Assembly: GCF_000734895.2 (NCBI RefSeq)
Contig: NZ_CP011382.1
Span: 2,458,700-2,522,699, forward strand
Direction: 5' to 3'
DNA from: Calothrix sp. 336/3
GTDB lineage: Bacteria; Cyanobacteriota; Cyanobacteriia; Cyanobacteriales; Nostocaceae
DNA: 64,000 nt
In this document: positions 44,353-53,308 of the stretch, piece by piece
Layout: each line of letters opens with the position of its first letter
Position numbering within the stretch: position 1 is the stretch's first letter
Translations under genes and position numbers: made by a program
The notes under the pieces: generated by a model
What the model saw: only the letters and a program-made list of their open reading frames with translations
Told to the model about the DNA's origin: nothing
Database searches by the model: none

Positions 44353-45462
44353 ATGAAAAAATCTATTGCTGTCCCTTCCCTTCCTCCCCTAAAAATTGGT
44401 AAACACCAGGTTTCCCATCCCATCATCCAGGGGGCAATGGCGGTGCGTGTCTCAGGTGCTAAACTAGCCGGAGCCGTTGCCAATGCTGGTGGAGTTGGTG
44501 TCATTGCCTCCCTAGGTTTAGGTTTAGACTCTCCCCACTTTAATAAACGTCAACGCAAGAGTTTTTTTACTGCCAATCGTCTAGCTTTAATTGATGAATT
44601 AGCCCAAGCACGCAGCATTAGTAACCATGGGGTAATCGGGGTAAATATTTTGGTGGCAACTAAAGATTATCCCCAACTAGCGCAGACAGCAGCAGCACAT
44701 GGGGCTAACCTGATTATTACAGGGGCAGGATTACCTTTAAGTTTACCGGAATATACCGCAGACTATCCCGATGTGGCATTAGTACCGACTGTCTCAAATG
44801 TGGAATCTGCGGAATTAATCTGTCAAACTTGGCAAGATAAATATAATCGTTTCCCCGATGCTTTGATTATTGAAAATTGTCAGTTAGTGGGGGGACATTT
44901 TACCCAGTGTGAACAGTTGGGTATGGAGGGTTTTGCTATTGAATCTGTAATTTCTCAATTACGAGTATCCTTAGCTGCAAAGTTTGCTATCCATATTCCT
45001 TTAATTGTTACTGGGGGAGTGGGCGATCGCCATGATGTCAATCAGATGTTAGCCATTGGTGCAGACGGTGTACAAATCGGTAGTCGTTTTATTACCACAG
45101 TCGAATGTGATGCGGAGGAATCTTACAAACAAGCTCATTTACAAGCAAGTGCAGCAGATATCGTCACCGTACCGAGTCCCCTAGGAAAACCCAGTCGCGC
45201 TTTACGTAATCAATTTACAGAAAAAGCCATCCTCGGTTCACCCATCCTCGAACGACGTTGCATTGCCAACTGTTTAGAACATTGTCTGTGTCGAGACGCA
45301 GGTAAAACCTATTGTTTATTACAAGCTCTAGCCCAAGCTGCTCGTGGAGATATAGAACAGGGTTTGATGTTCTCAGGAGCCAATATTCAGTACACTGAGC
45401 AAATTATTACCGTTGCAGAACTAATGAGAGAGTTGACTGCAAGTGAGTTCATTAATAATTGA
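44353..45462 (+). CDS. FMN-dependent nitronate monooxygenase-family oxidoreductase
   Basis: 369 residues of the 2-nitropropane dioxygenase/FabK fold. IIQGAMAVRVSGAKLAGAVANAGG is the N-terminal FMN segment; LIVTGGVGDRHDVNQMLAIGADGVQIGSRF is the phosphate-binding end of the barrel, followed by VTVPSPLGKPSRAL. A Cys-rich patch (RRCIANCLEHCLCRDAGKTYC) near the end is typical of one subgroup and might bind a metal or cluster. The substrate is unknown; nitronate detoxification or an enoyl reductase role are options. It is followed after 12 bases by a pentapeptide gene, probably in one transcript. Confidence 0.87.
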   Translation: MKKSIAVPSLPPLKIGKHQVSHPIIQGAMAVRVSGAKLAGAVANAGGVGVIASLGLGLDSPHFNKRQRKSFFTANRLALIDELAQARSISNHGVIGVNILVATKDYPQLAQTAAAHGANLIITGAGLPLSLPEYTADYPDVALVPTVSNVESAELICQTWQDKYNRFPDALIIENCQLVGGHFTQCEQLGMEGFAIESVISQLRVSLAAKFAIHIPLIVTGGVGDRHDVNQMLAIGADGVQIGSRFITTVECDAEESYKQAHLQASAADIVTVPSPLGKPSRALRNQFTEKAILGSPILERRCIANCLEHCLCRDAGKTYCLLQALAQAARGDIEQGLMFSGANIQYTEQIITVAELMRELTASEFINN

Positions 45463-45474
45463 ATTGCCATAATC

Positions 45475-46191
45475 ATGAATATCGATACTATTCTCGAACT
45501 TTATGCTACCGGAGAACGTAACTTTCAAGCAGCGAAGCTACCAGAAATTGAACTGACAAACACCAACCTTGAAGGTATCAATTTTAGCTACGCTGACCTA
45601 CGACAAACAAGATTAGGTAAAACCAACTTCAGCCAAGGTTGTCTAAGAGAGGCAAATTTGAGTGAAGCCATCCTTTGGGGCACAGATTTAAGTGACAGTG
45701 ACTTATACCGCGCAATTCTCCGTGAAGCTGACTTAACAGGAGCAAAACTAGTAGGCACTTTTTTAGATGAAGCCAATTTAATCAAAGCCAGTTTATGTGG
45801 TGCTAATTTACACAGTGCTAAACTATCCCGTGCCTTACTATTTCAAGCGGATTTGCGTCCTAGTTCTGACCAACGTACAGATTTAGGCTATGCAGTTTTA
45901 CATGGCGCAGAGATGAGCTACGCAGACTTGAGAGGTGCTTCTTTGCATCATGCTAACCTGCAACAGAGTAAGTTATGTCGAGCTAATCTCAGTCGAGGGG
46001 GACAGTGGGGAGATGTTTCCACAGACTTGAGTAATGCTAATTTGCAAGGAGCAGATTTAAGCTATGGAAATTTTAGTTGGGCAATTCTGCGCAATGCGAA
46101 TCTTTTAGGAGCTGACTTAACAGGAGCTATCTTCACCGATGCAGATATGCAAGGAGCCATTATGCCCGATGGAACTGTGTATGAATCATAG
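45475..46191 (+). CDS. Pentapeptide repeat protein
   Basis: 238 residues built from A(D/N)Lxx units (for example LREANLSEAILWGTDLSDSD), which form a right-handed quadrilateral helix. No extra domain is seen apart from a short N-terminal segment. Such proteins are abundant in cyanobacteria and mostly of unknown role. It starts 12 bases after the flavoprotein gene. Confidence 0.92.
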   Translation: MNIDTILELYATGERNFQAAKLPEIELTNTNLEGINFSYADLRQTRLGKTNFSQGCLREANLSEAILWGTDLSDSDLYRAILREADLTGAKLVGTFLDEANLIKASLCGANLHSAKLSRALLFQADLRPSSDQRTDLGYAVLHGAEMSYADLRGASLHHANLQQSKLCRANLSRGGQWGDVSTDLSNANLQGADLSYGNFSWAILRNANLLGADLTGAIFTDADMQGAIMPDGTVYES

Positions 46192-46334
46192 ATTAACGGC
46201 ATAAGTTAGGAAAGGGGTGAGAAACTGTTTCATATTTTCTACCCAAATTTTTATCAATCTTGATTTGGGCGATCGCCCTTGGCTTTAACCCACCATACCT
46301 GTAAAATAGCAAAGGCGATGATAATCATAGCTGC

Positions 46335-46988
46335 ATGAACAACATATCTGACGCTCGTCAATATTCCCCCGCTACACAACGCAACCGCGAGCCAATTTTA
46401 GAAGTATTGTCACAGATTCTCCCACCCACCGGGACGGTTTTGGAAATTTCTAGTGGTACGGGGGAACACGCTGTATATTTTGCACCCCAATTAAAACCTC
46501 GGAAATGGATTCCCTCCGACCCCAACCCCACTGCTAGAGCTAGTATCAGCGCTTGGCAGGAACAGATGCCCGCAGATAATTTATACACACCAGTAGAAAT
46601 TGATGCTCAAGATTCACTGTGGGTTGTGGAAGCAGGTGGAGGATGGGAATACCATCAGGATTTAGAAAATTCACCAATTACCGCGATCGTGAATATCAAT
46701 ATGATTCATATTTCCCCCTGGGAATCGTGTTTGGGATTGATGAAGGGAGCCAGTCGCATATTACCCAAGGGTGGTATTTTGTATATGTATGGACCCTATA
46801 AACGTAATGGTCAACACACTGCACCCAGTAATGAATCCTTTGATAATTCCTTGCGATCGCAAAACCCTAGTTGGGGTGTACGCAACTTAAATGATGTGGT
46901 GGAAGTTGCCCAGAATTGTAATTTAGAGCTTGTGCAAATCAACGAAATGCCAGCCAATAATTTATCAGTGGTTTATCGTCGGATTTGA
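46335..46988 (+). CDS. DUF938 family SAM-dependent methyltransferase-like protein
   Basis: 217 residues. The opening ARQYSPATQRNREPILEVL, the SAM-binding EISSGTGEHAVYFA, WIPSDPNPTARASISAW and NMIHISPWESCLGLM are characteristic of DUF938. The substrate is unknown. A heptamer tract (47001-47050) follows the gene. Confidence 0.9.
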   Translation: MNNISDARQYSPATQRNREPILEVLSQILPPTGTVLEISSGTGEHAVYFAPQLKPRKWIPSDPNPTARASISAWQEQMPADNLYTPVEIDAQDSLWVVEAGGGWEYHQDLENSPITAIVNINMIHISPWESCLGLMKGASRILPKGGILYMYGPYKRNGQHTAPSNESFDNSLRSQNPSWGVRNLNDVVEVAQNCNLELVQINEMPANNLSVVYRRI

Positions 46989-47000
46989 TATTAATTGAAT

Positions 47001-47050
47001 AAGTAATGAGTGATGAGTAGTGAGTAATGAGTAATGAGTAATGAGTAATG
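47001..47050. repeat. Short heptamer tract (GAGTAAT units)
   Basis: About seven GAGTAAT-type units downstream of the DUF938 gene, in the same orientation as the tract at 41286. Confidence 0.85.
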
Positions 47051-47203
47051 AATTAAGCCTTAAAACCCTTAATATTTTGTAGGTAGTTCAGAAATAATGA
47101 TTTTGACTCAACCTTGAAACCCTTCTGGGATAAGAGGCGTTTCTAATTCACATCAGGCGTAATTGTGTAAAAATAAACTTGAGAATTACCTTGGTTGAGC
47201 ATA

Positions 47204-48208
47204 ATGGCTTGGATTGCAGGGCAAAAAATCCATCATGACAAGTATGAAATCAAACAAGAGCTAGGACGGGGAAGGGTAGCAATTACTTACCTTGCAGAGG
47301 ATACCAGGGGTAAGAAAGTTGTAATTAAAACCTTAAACCCGGATATTCTGAATCAACTTAGTCAAAGCGATCGCGATTATTTAGAATCCGGTTTTGCCGA
47401 TGAGTCACGTAAATTGGCATTATGCAGACATCCCCATATTGTCAGCGTGATTGAAAATTTCAAACATCAGCAATTGGATTGTATGGTGATGGAACATATT
47501 GATGGGGATAATCTCGCGAATATTCTCGCATCCCGTCGCCAAATTCCTGAAAAGGAAGCTCTAGATTACATCCAGCAAATTGGACAAGCTTTAATTGCAG
47601 TCCATAAACAGGGATTTTTGCACCGTGATATTAAACCCGACAATATTATGTTGCGAAAGGGTTCTTACAAAGTAGTGTTAATTGACTTTGATTTAGCGCG
47701 GGGTTTTGATAGTCCCCTCACCAGTCGCGGAAATCGGGTAGATGGATTTACAGCTATTGAACTATATTTTAATTCTGCCAGAAGTCAGCAACAGCGAGGA
47801 GCTTGGACAGATATCTATTCCCTAGCAGCCACATTATATATCTTGTTAACAGGAGAAAAACCCGTTAGTAGTTGCGATCGCCAAGACAATAATATCGGTT
47901 TAAAGCCACCCAAAGAACATAACCCAGATATTAGCGATCGCGTTAACAATGCAATTCTCCACGGGATGCAATTACAGGGAGAAAATCGTCCGCAAACTGT
48001 ACAAGAATGGTTGGATGAACTGGGATTAAAACCGAAATTTTCCATTTCTCAAATCCCCAAAATCCCCCTTTGGGCAATAATTACCGGAATTATCACTCTT
48101 TTAAGCTTGATATCTATATTTAAAGACGGTAGGGACTTATGGCAAGATTTATTTCCCCAACCATCCCCCACACCCACAGAACCTGCAAACAAAGATACTC
48201 CCAAATAA
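47204..48208 (+). CDS. Hanks-type Ser/Thr protein kinase with C-terminal membrane anchor
   Basis: 334 residues from ATG 47204; a TTG three codons earlier is possible. The kinase core has the glycine loop LGRGRVAITYLA, VVIKTL with the ATP Lys, FLHRDIKPDNIML with the catalytic Asp, and LIDFDLARG, where the usual DFG is DFD. After a linker, one membrane helix (about 285-303) and a short Pro/Thr tail follow. It precedes a second kinase gene by about 200 bases, suggesting a related pair. Targets are unknown. Confidence 0.9.
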   Translation: MAWIAGQKIHHDKYEIKQELGRGRVAITYLAEDTRGKKVVIKTLNPDILNQLSQSDRDYLESGFADESRKLALCRHPHIVSVIENFKHQQLDCMVMEHIDGDNLANILASRRQIPEKEALDYIQQIGQALIAVHKQGFLHRDIKPDNIMLRKGSYKVVLIDFDLARGFDSPLTSRGNRVDGFTAIELYFNSARSQQQRGAWTDIYSLAATLYILLTGEKPVSSCDRQDNNIGLKPPKEHNPDISDRVNNAILHGMQLQGENRPQTVQEWLDELGLKPKFSISQIPKIPLWAIITGIITLLSLISIFKDGRDLWQDLFPQPSPTPTEPANKDTPK

Positions 48209-48412
48209 AACACTTCCATTTCTATAATATTCTCTTCCCCAGCTAACAAGAAAACATTCCCCCTTGTCTCCCCTCTCTTCCTTGTCTCCCTTGTCCTTTC
48301 CCAATCTATCAGTTCAAAACTGACAGACTACTACGTGGATATACCCGCCACTTTGAGGAAAATCATGTAAAAATCAAGAATATATGAAAAACTAACTAAA
48401 ATAACTCAGTAT

Positions 48413-49987
48413 ATGTTCTGGAATGAAGGACAAACAATCCATAACGGTAAATACAGAATCGAAAGATACCTCGGTGGTGGAGGTTTTGCCCTTACCTACC
48501 TTGCAACCCATACTCAACTCAACCGTCCCGTTGTCATCAAAACACCAAATATCAATGTTCAAAATGACCCAGAGTATCCTAAGTACGTAGAACGCTTCCA
48601 AAAAGAAGGGCAGATGCTAGCCCAAGTATGTAAGGACTCTCACCCTCATATTGTCCAGGCGATCGATTTATTTGAGGACGACAACCGCCATTGTTTGGTG
48701 ATGCAATATATACCGGGGATGAGTTTGTGGGATTTGGTACGGCAACAGGGTAAATTACCAGAAACCACAGCAGTTAAATATATCCAACAAATTGGTTTGG
48801 CTTTGGTGGAAGTTCATCGTAGAAACTATTTACACCTCGATGTGACTCCCATGAATATTATGATTAATTCCGAGTCGGGAACGGGTAAAGCGGTTTTAAT
48901 CGACTTTGGGATTGCTGCGGATATGTCACCACCCAGCACCCTATCAAGAAGTTTTGGAAATAGAGCTTTTGCTCCCTATGAATTGCTTCGCAGAGGTGTG
49001 CGTCATCCCACAGTGGATATTTATTGTTTGGCTGCGTCGTTATATTATGCTGTCACGGGAGAAATGCCGACTAATTCATTGGCTCGCAAATGGGAAGATG
49101 AGGAGTTAATTTCCCCACAGCAATATGTTTCTAGTTTGAGTCAATCCTGTTGTGATGCAATTTTGCAAGGGATGGCATTGGAAGCAAGCAAGCGTAGTCA
49201 AACAATGGAGGACTGGTTATGCATATTATCACCAATAGTTAAACCTATTGACATGCATACAAAATCAGATTTAGAGACTGCTTATAAAGTTCTTACTAAA
49301 GAAGATGTCCTATCCCAGAATCTATCATGGGAAATAATTCAGGTTTCAACACAAAAACCTACGCAAAAAACAGCAAAACGAAATAGCAATTTTCTAGTTG
49401 ATGTTAACTTCTCAATTTCTACTTTCTTATTTTTTTACATAACGAAAAGTATTATTTGGTTACGTAATCCACCAACTCGGTCAAGTAAAATTCTAATAGT
49501 AGAAGGAACAATACAAAAATCAGAAAATAAGAGTTCAGAGGTTGAATTAAAATCTGATGTCGGGGTTGATTATTCAAATTTAGAAAAGCTACTCAAAGCG
49601 CAAAACTGGAAAGAAGCAGATCAAGAAACAGCTAGATTAATGCTGAAAGTAGCCAACCGAGAAGAAGAAGGCTACCTCGATATTGAGCAAATTAATAACT
49701 TTCCTTGCGCTGACCTTCGCACGATCGATCAACTGTGGTTAAAATGCAGCGATGGACGCTTTGGATTCTCCGTGCAAAAACGCATTTATCAAAGCTTGGG
49801 TGGAACAGAAGAATACGACGAGAAAATTTGGGAAGCTTTTGGTGATCGCGTTGGTTGGAGAAAGAAGGGAAGTTGGATGTACTACAAGGATAGTACTTTT
49901 AGTCTAGAGGCTCCAGAAGCCCATCTACCTATGGTTCGAGCGAGGTGGTGGGGTGTGGGTTCTCTTCTCTCGCGTCCAGACTTGTAA
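48413..49987 (+). CDS. Ser/Thr kinase fused to a GUN4-like domain
   Basis: 524 residues. The kinase domain covers about 10-270: LGGGGFALTYLA, VVIKTP, YLHLDVTPMNIMIN (HLD in place of HRD, catalytic Asp kept), LIDFGIAADM. A hydrophobic stretch near 330-352 may anchor the protein. Residues about 385-505 are a GUN4 domain (LRTIDQLWLKCSDGRFGFSV, FGDRVGWRKKGSWMYY), the fold that binds porphyrins in chlorophyll synthesis. The fusion suggests a kinase whose output responds to tetrapyrroles, which is inference. Gene order next to another kinase supports a signalling unit. Confidence 0.92.
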   Translation: MFWNEGQTIHNGKYRIERYLGGGGFALTYLATHTQLNRPVVIKTPNINVQNDPEYPKYVERFQKEGQMLAQVCKDSHPHIVQAIDLFEDDNRHCLVMQYIPGMSLWDLVRQQGKLPETTAVKYIQQIGLALVEVHRRNYLHLDVTPMNIMINSESGTGKAVLIDFGIAADMSPPSTLSRSFGNRAFAPYELLRRGVRHPTVDIYCLAASLYYAVTGEMPTNSLARKWEDEELISPQQYVSSLSQSCCDAILQGMALEASKRSQTMEDWLCILSPIVKPIDMHTKSDLETAYKVLTKEDVLSQNLSWEIIQVSTQKPTQKTAKRNSNFLVDVNFSISTFLFFYITKSIIWLRNPPTRSSKILIVEGTIQKSENKSSEVELKSDVGVDYSNLEKLLKAQNWKEADQETARLMLKVANREEEGYLDIEQINNFPCADLRTIDQLWLKCSDGRFGFSVQKRIYQSLGGTEEYDEKIWEAFGDRVGWRKKGSWMYYKDSTFSLEAPEAHLPMVRARWWGVGSLLSRPDL

Positions 49988-50027
49988 AATGTAGCATATA
50001 AGGCTTACAGAATTTGCTCAAGTTGTA

Positions 50028-50156
50028 GGTTGGGTGGAGGCTTTGCGTAACCCAACATTTATACTTTTAAATTATCCGAAATATCTAAACGTTGGGTTAC
50101 GACGCAAAAAGATTATTCGTTAAAATTTTATACATTTCGTGCGTCTCCACCCAACC
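50028..50156. mobile_element. Palindromic MITE-like element with GGTTGGGTGGAG ends
   Basis: 129 bases. The outer ends GGTTGGGTGGAG (50028-50039) and CTCCACCCAACC (50145-50156) are perfect inverted repeats, and inside TAACCCAACATTT faces AAACGTTGGGTTA. It could also act as a bidirectional transcription stop for the kinase gene. Confidence 0.7.
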
Positions 50157-50210
50157 ATTGCTGGGTTTTTTAGCTTGTAGAATAAGAATAAATATACAAG
50201 ACTAGTATTT

Positions 50211-50471
50211 ATGGAAAATTCTCCGATATCAGAGCAACCTCTAAATAATTTGACACCAGCAGACCTCGAAATATTAATTACTCAAATTGTCAAGAAAGTT
50301 ATCAAACAAGAAACACAGAAGCAACAAATAAACATCACTATTTCGCCAGACAGCTACACTTTGCCGACTCCATCCCAGGATTTATTAAATACATTTGGTA
50401 GTTGGGAGGATAACCGCAATGCAGAAGAAATTATTGATGATATTTATGCAAGTCGTACAGTAGGTGAGTAA
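50211..50471 (+). CDS. Small acidic protein, possible antitoxin
   Basis: 86 residues, not recognised with certainty. The N-terminal half has a predicted helix (LEILITQIVKKVIKQETQ), and the C-terminal half ends in WEDNRNAEEIIDDIYASRTV, resembling the acidic tails of small VapB-like antitoxins in cyanobacteria. It is followed after 69 bases by another antitoxin-like gene on the same strand. Confidence 0.55.
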   Translation: MENSPISEQPLNNLTPADLEILITQIVKKVIKQETQKQQINITISPDSYTLPTPSQDLLNTFGSWEDNRNAEEIIDDIYASRTVGE

Positions 50472-50540
50472 GAATAATTCGGGAAATAAAAAGTGCGATC
50501 GGTTATATTAAATGTAATTTGCTTCCCGGAGGCTGTTTGC

Positions 50541-50759
50541 ATGGACATGACAACTACCTTAAACGAAATTATTGCTTTAAAGGTTGAAGATAGAATTCTT
50601 TTGGTACAAGCAATTTGGGATAGTATCGCAGCAGAACAAGCATATCCCGAACTTACGGACGCACAAAAACAAGAACTAGATCGCAGAATCGAAGACACTG
50701 AATCTAATCCAGAAAACACATTTGCAAGAGAAACCCCTACACTGTCCATTGACGATTGA
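50541..50759 (+). CDS. Addiction module antidote protein (TIGR02574-type)
   Basis: 72 residues from ATG 50541, preceded by GGAGG at 50528-50532; the frame is open from 50493. The sequence (LKVEDRILLVQAIWDSIAAE, LTDAQKQELDRRIEDTESNP) matches the small antidote family that normally pairs with a RelE/ParE toxin encoded just downstream. Here the next gene is a Uma2 protein on the opposite strand and no toxin frame is seen, so this is an orphan antidote. Confidence 0.8.
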   Translation: MDMTTTLNEIIALKVEDRILLVQAIWDSIAAEQAYPELTDAQKQELDRRIEDTESNPENTFARETPTLSIDD

Positions 50760-50782
50760 GAATGATATTTTCTCTGTATTTA

Positions 50783-51400
50783 CTACAATTTACTGGCGGC
50801 AAAAACTTGATTTTCAGTTAGCTTTATTTCTGTAAAGATTTGGGAAACAAGTAAATCATCATTGCGAAATAATTGCTTGTGATATTCATCTTCAACTAAA
50901 GTACAAATTGTAATTGTCGGTTGTTTTGGTTTGCCAATGTACTCCCTACCACCAACACCAAGATAATCTATAATCCAATATTCTGGCACGCCTAGCGCCA
51001 CATAATCCTCTGATTTACGAGCATAATCATTCTGCCAGTTAGTGCTAACAACTTCGGCAACAAGTTTGATTGAACCTCCAAGAGTAATCACAGGTTCCCG
51101 TTGCCATAATGGTTCGTTGGCAAGCTGAGTTTTATCTAATACAATTACGTCTGGACGAAAAGCGGTTGCTGTCCCTAAAAGTTTGATGAGACATCGATGG
51201 GGAATCAAGTAATGTGGATATTTTTGGTCGATCTCCACATTAAATTTTCGTCCTACAAACCCTGCTACCTGTTCATGTGGACCAGTTGGTTCCATTTCGA
51301 TTAATTCCCCATCAATTAGTTCGTAGCGATCGCTATCACCATACTGCGAAATGAACTCATCAACAGTTATAGACTTAGGTGGTGCTTGAACCATTGTCAC
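50783..51400 (-). CDS. Uma2 family protein (DUF820, PD-(D/E)XK nuclease fold)
   Basis: 205 residues. It has the usual blocks: SITVDEFISQYGDSDRYELI, DGELIEMEPTG, TAFRPDVIVLD with the catalytic Asp, and LVAEVVSTNW with the Glu, then VPEYWIIDYLG. The family resembles restriction-type nucleases and is greatly expanded in cyanobacteria; function is unproven. A broken second copy lies just upstream. Confidence 0.9.
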   Translation of the reverse strand: MTMVQAPPKSITVDEFISQYGDSDRYELIDGELIEMEPTGPHEQVAGFVGRKFNVEIDQKYPHYLIPHRCLIKLLGTATAFRPDVIVLDKTQLANEPLWQREPVITLGGSIKLVAEVVSTNWQNDYARKSEDYVALGVPEYWIIDYLGVGGREYIGKPKQPTITICTLVEDEYHKQLFRNDDLLVSQIFTEIKLTENQVFAASKL

Positions 51401-51489
51401 GATTCCTCCTGAATTGTCACTTTCGGTGATGTACAGACATTCCGATTTTATAATCTTTAGACTTTTGATTTACCTAAAAATACCTAAAA

Positions 51490-51699
51490 TCACCAAATTT
51501 TACTCAAATCTAAAATAAATCCAGATAATACAGTTTCTCCAGTCAAACTACTGGGATTTTCCAAACATTCAACTTCCATCCCTGGACGGTAAATATAAAC
51601 TTTGTGGTTTTTTCTATCAATTAACCAACCAAGTTGCACACCCTCTTCCTGCATATATTCTGCCATTTTCTCCTGCAATAACTGTAGGCGATCGCTAGT
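51490..51699 (-). pseudogene. Truncated Uma2 family gene, C-terminal part only
   Basis: The frame reads TSDRLQLLQEKMAEYMQEEG, VQLGWLIDRKNHKVYIYRPG and ends in LSGFILDLSKIW, the last third of a Uma2 protein. A stop codon lies directly upstream, and the N-terminal nuclease core is missing. It is adjacent to an intact Uma2 gene on the same strand, so it is probably the remains of a tandem duplicate. Confidence 0.75.
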
Positions 51700-51800
51700 A
51701 TTTTACATCAAAATCATCGGGTATCTAAAATCTTGTGCAAAATTCCAAGCGGATTCCGATATAATCTGAAAGCTCGAAATTCCGCAGTAAAATCAGAATA

Positions 51801-52841
51801 ATGGCACCAAATTTGCATAATTCACAGTTTTCTCCATCGCAATCGAATTTGTATCGTCACGCAACGCCAAATTCTGAATTTTATTCCCACTTTTCCCAAG
51901 CTGAGATTTTAGAGATTATCTATGCGTTAGAAACTAGGAGAGAAATACCTTTGAAATTCTCCTATAAAGGTAAAGGTGCAAAAATTTGGGATAATTTTTA
52001 TCAAAAGTATATTGTTCCTACCTGGTATCGTAGCTCAAATGTGGAACGAGATTTATTAAAGGATAATTTTTCATATTTAAATGGGGATTTTCAAGGTTAT
52101 GAAACAGTCAATATTATTGATGTAGGAGCGGGAAATTCCTATCCAGTTAAAGATTATATTCGGAGATTACAGAAACTAGGCAAAATTAATAATTATGTGG
52201 CTTTGGATATTAGTAGTGAGCTACTAGAATTATCAAGATTAAATTTTACAAAGTGGTTCCCTAAAATAAATATTATTACCCAAAATCTCGATATTGAAAA
52301 TACACAAATTCATGAGAATTTACGCCAAAAAGATAATAAAGCTGGGAATATTTTTCTCCATTTAGGTGTCACCATGGGAAACCATCAAAATCGTCATCAA
52401 GTTTTGCTCAATTTTCGAGACAGCATGACAGAAAATGATTTTCTAGTATTTACTAATGAAAATGGTTCTAGCTCGAAATGGAATGGCAAAGTTCGAGGGG
52501 GTTGTGATTATCACGCGGGAAATATATATAAGTGGATGCAGGGTAGTTTAGGAGTTAAACCAGAAGATTGTGAACTCATTAGAAAATATGATTCTGTGAC
52601 TGATAGTGTTGTCGCTAATTTGAAAGTTCGTGAGAATTATAATCTGAATTTTCAATTTATGGAAGTCAGTAAAAATGTTGAAATATCCGCAGGAGAAGAG
52701 ATTACTATTTGGAGACACCATAAATTTGAAATTGCCGATATCGTCGCAGAAATCGAAGCCTTGGGATTTCAACTTGTGCATTGTAGTACCAATAAATATG
52801 CATCTCACATGATGATAATTTGTCGATTAGGAACTACATAG
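51801..52841 (+). CDS. EgtD-family (histidine-specific) SAM methyltransferase
   Basis: 346 residues with the EgtD/DUF2260 layout: SAM site NIIDVGAGNSYPVKDYI, then NYVALDISSELLELS, IFLHLGVTMGN and FLVFTNENGSSSK, and the C-terminal EEITIWRHHKFEI. EgtD trimethylates histidine on the way to ergothioneine. Whether this paralogue acts on His is unknown, because no EgtB-like gene lies beside it; relatives modify other amino compounds. It starts on its own promoter after a Uma2 remnant on the opposite strand. Confidence 0.85.
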   Translation: MAPNLHNSQFSPSQSNLYRHATPNSEFYSHFSQAEILEIIYALETRREIPLKFSYKGKGAKIWDNFYQKYIVPTWYRSSNVERDLLKDNFSYLNGDFQGYETVNIIDVGAGNSYPVKDYIRRLQKLGKINNYVALDISSELLELSRLNFTKWFPKINIITQNLDIENTQIHENLRQKDNKAGNIFLHLGVTMGNHQNRHQVLLNFRDSMTENDFLVFTNENGSSSKWNGKVRGGCDYHAGNIYKWMQGSLGVKPEDCELIRKYDSVTDSVVANLKVRENYNLNFQFMEVSKNVEISAGEEITIWRHHKFEIADIVAEIEALGFQLVHCSTNKYASHMMIICRLGTT

Positions 52842-52917
52842 ATTTGCCGAGGATGGATGTGGATATTATAGAATAAATAAATGATGATATTGACGTAAAT
52901 CTTTTGGAAATATATCT

Positions 52918-53226
52918 ATGTCTATTATCGAAATCATTTCTAACTATAATGCAGGGATGAGAGCCTATAGTCAATGCCATCCACCAACTGTTAATTCCCA
53001 ATGGCAAGCATTTAAAAATGAATTTGCAGAGTTTATCGAGCAACCAAGTATTGATGAAGCTTGGGATATTCTCCATTCCTGGGGCAGATTATTTTACCAC
53101 CTCACAAAAATTCCCTGCCATTTACTGGCATTCCCAACAGTATATAAACATAGTCAAAGATTTGTAGAATCTGGTTGTATCCGCAGTCAGCGTAATTGTA
53201 CAGGTCGTTGTCGAGTACAATTATGA
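52918..53226 (+). CDS. Hypothetical protein, 102 residues
   Basis: Not recognised. The frame is protein-like: a helical first half (QWQAFKNEFAEFIEQPSIDE, AWDILHSWGRLFYHLTKIP) and a Cys-rich, basic end (SGCIRSQRNCTGRCRVQL). No membrane segment or signal is clear. It lies between the EgtD-like gene and an exonuclease/phosphatase gene on the same strand. Confidence 0.6.
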   Translation: MSIIEIISNYNAGMRAYSQCHPPTVNSQWQAFKNEFAEFIEQPSIDEAWDILHSWGRLFYHLTKIPCHLLAFPTVYKHSQRFVESGCIRSQRNCTGRCRVQL

Positions 53227-53308
53227 TTGGCAATGCTCTGGTAAGAGTCGTCTTCAGCGATCGCCCCGAAATTAGAATCAGATTTTTACTAAAATTTTCT
53301 AATTACAA

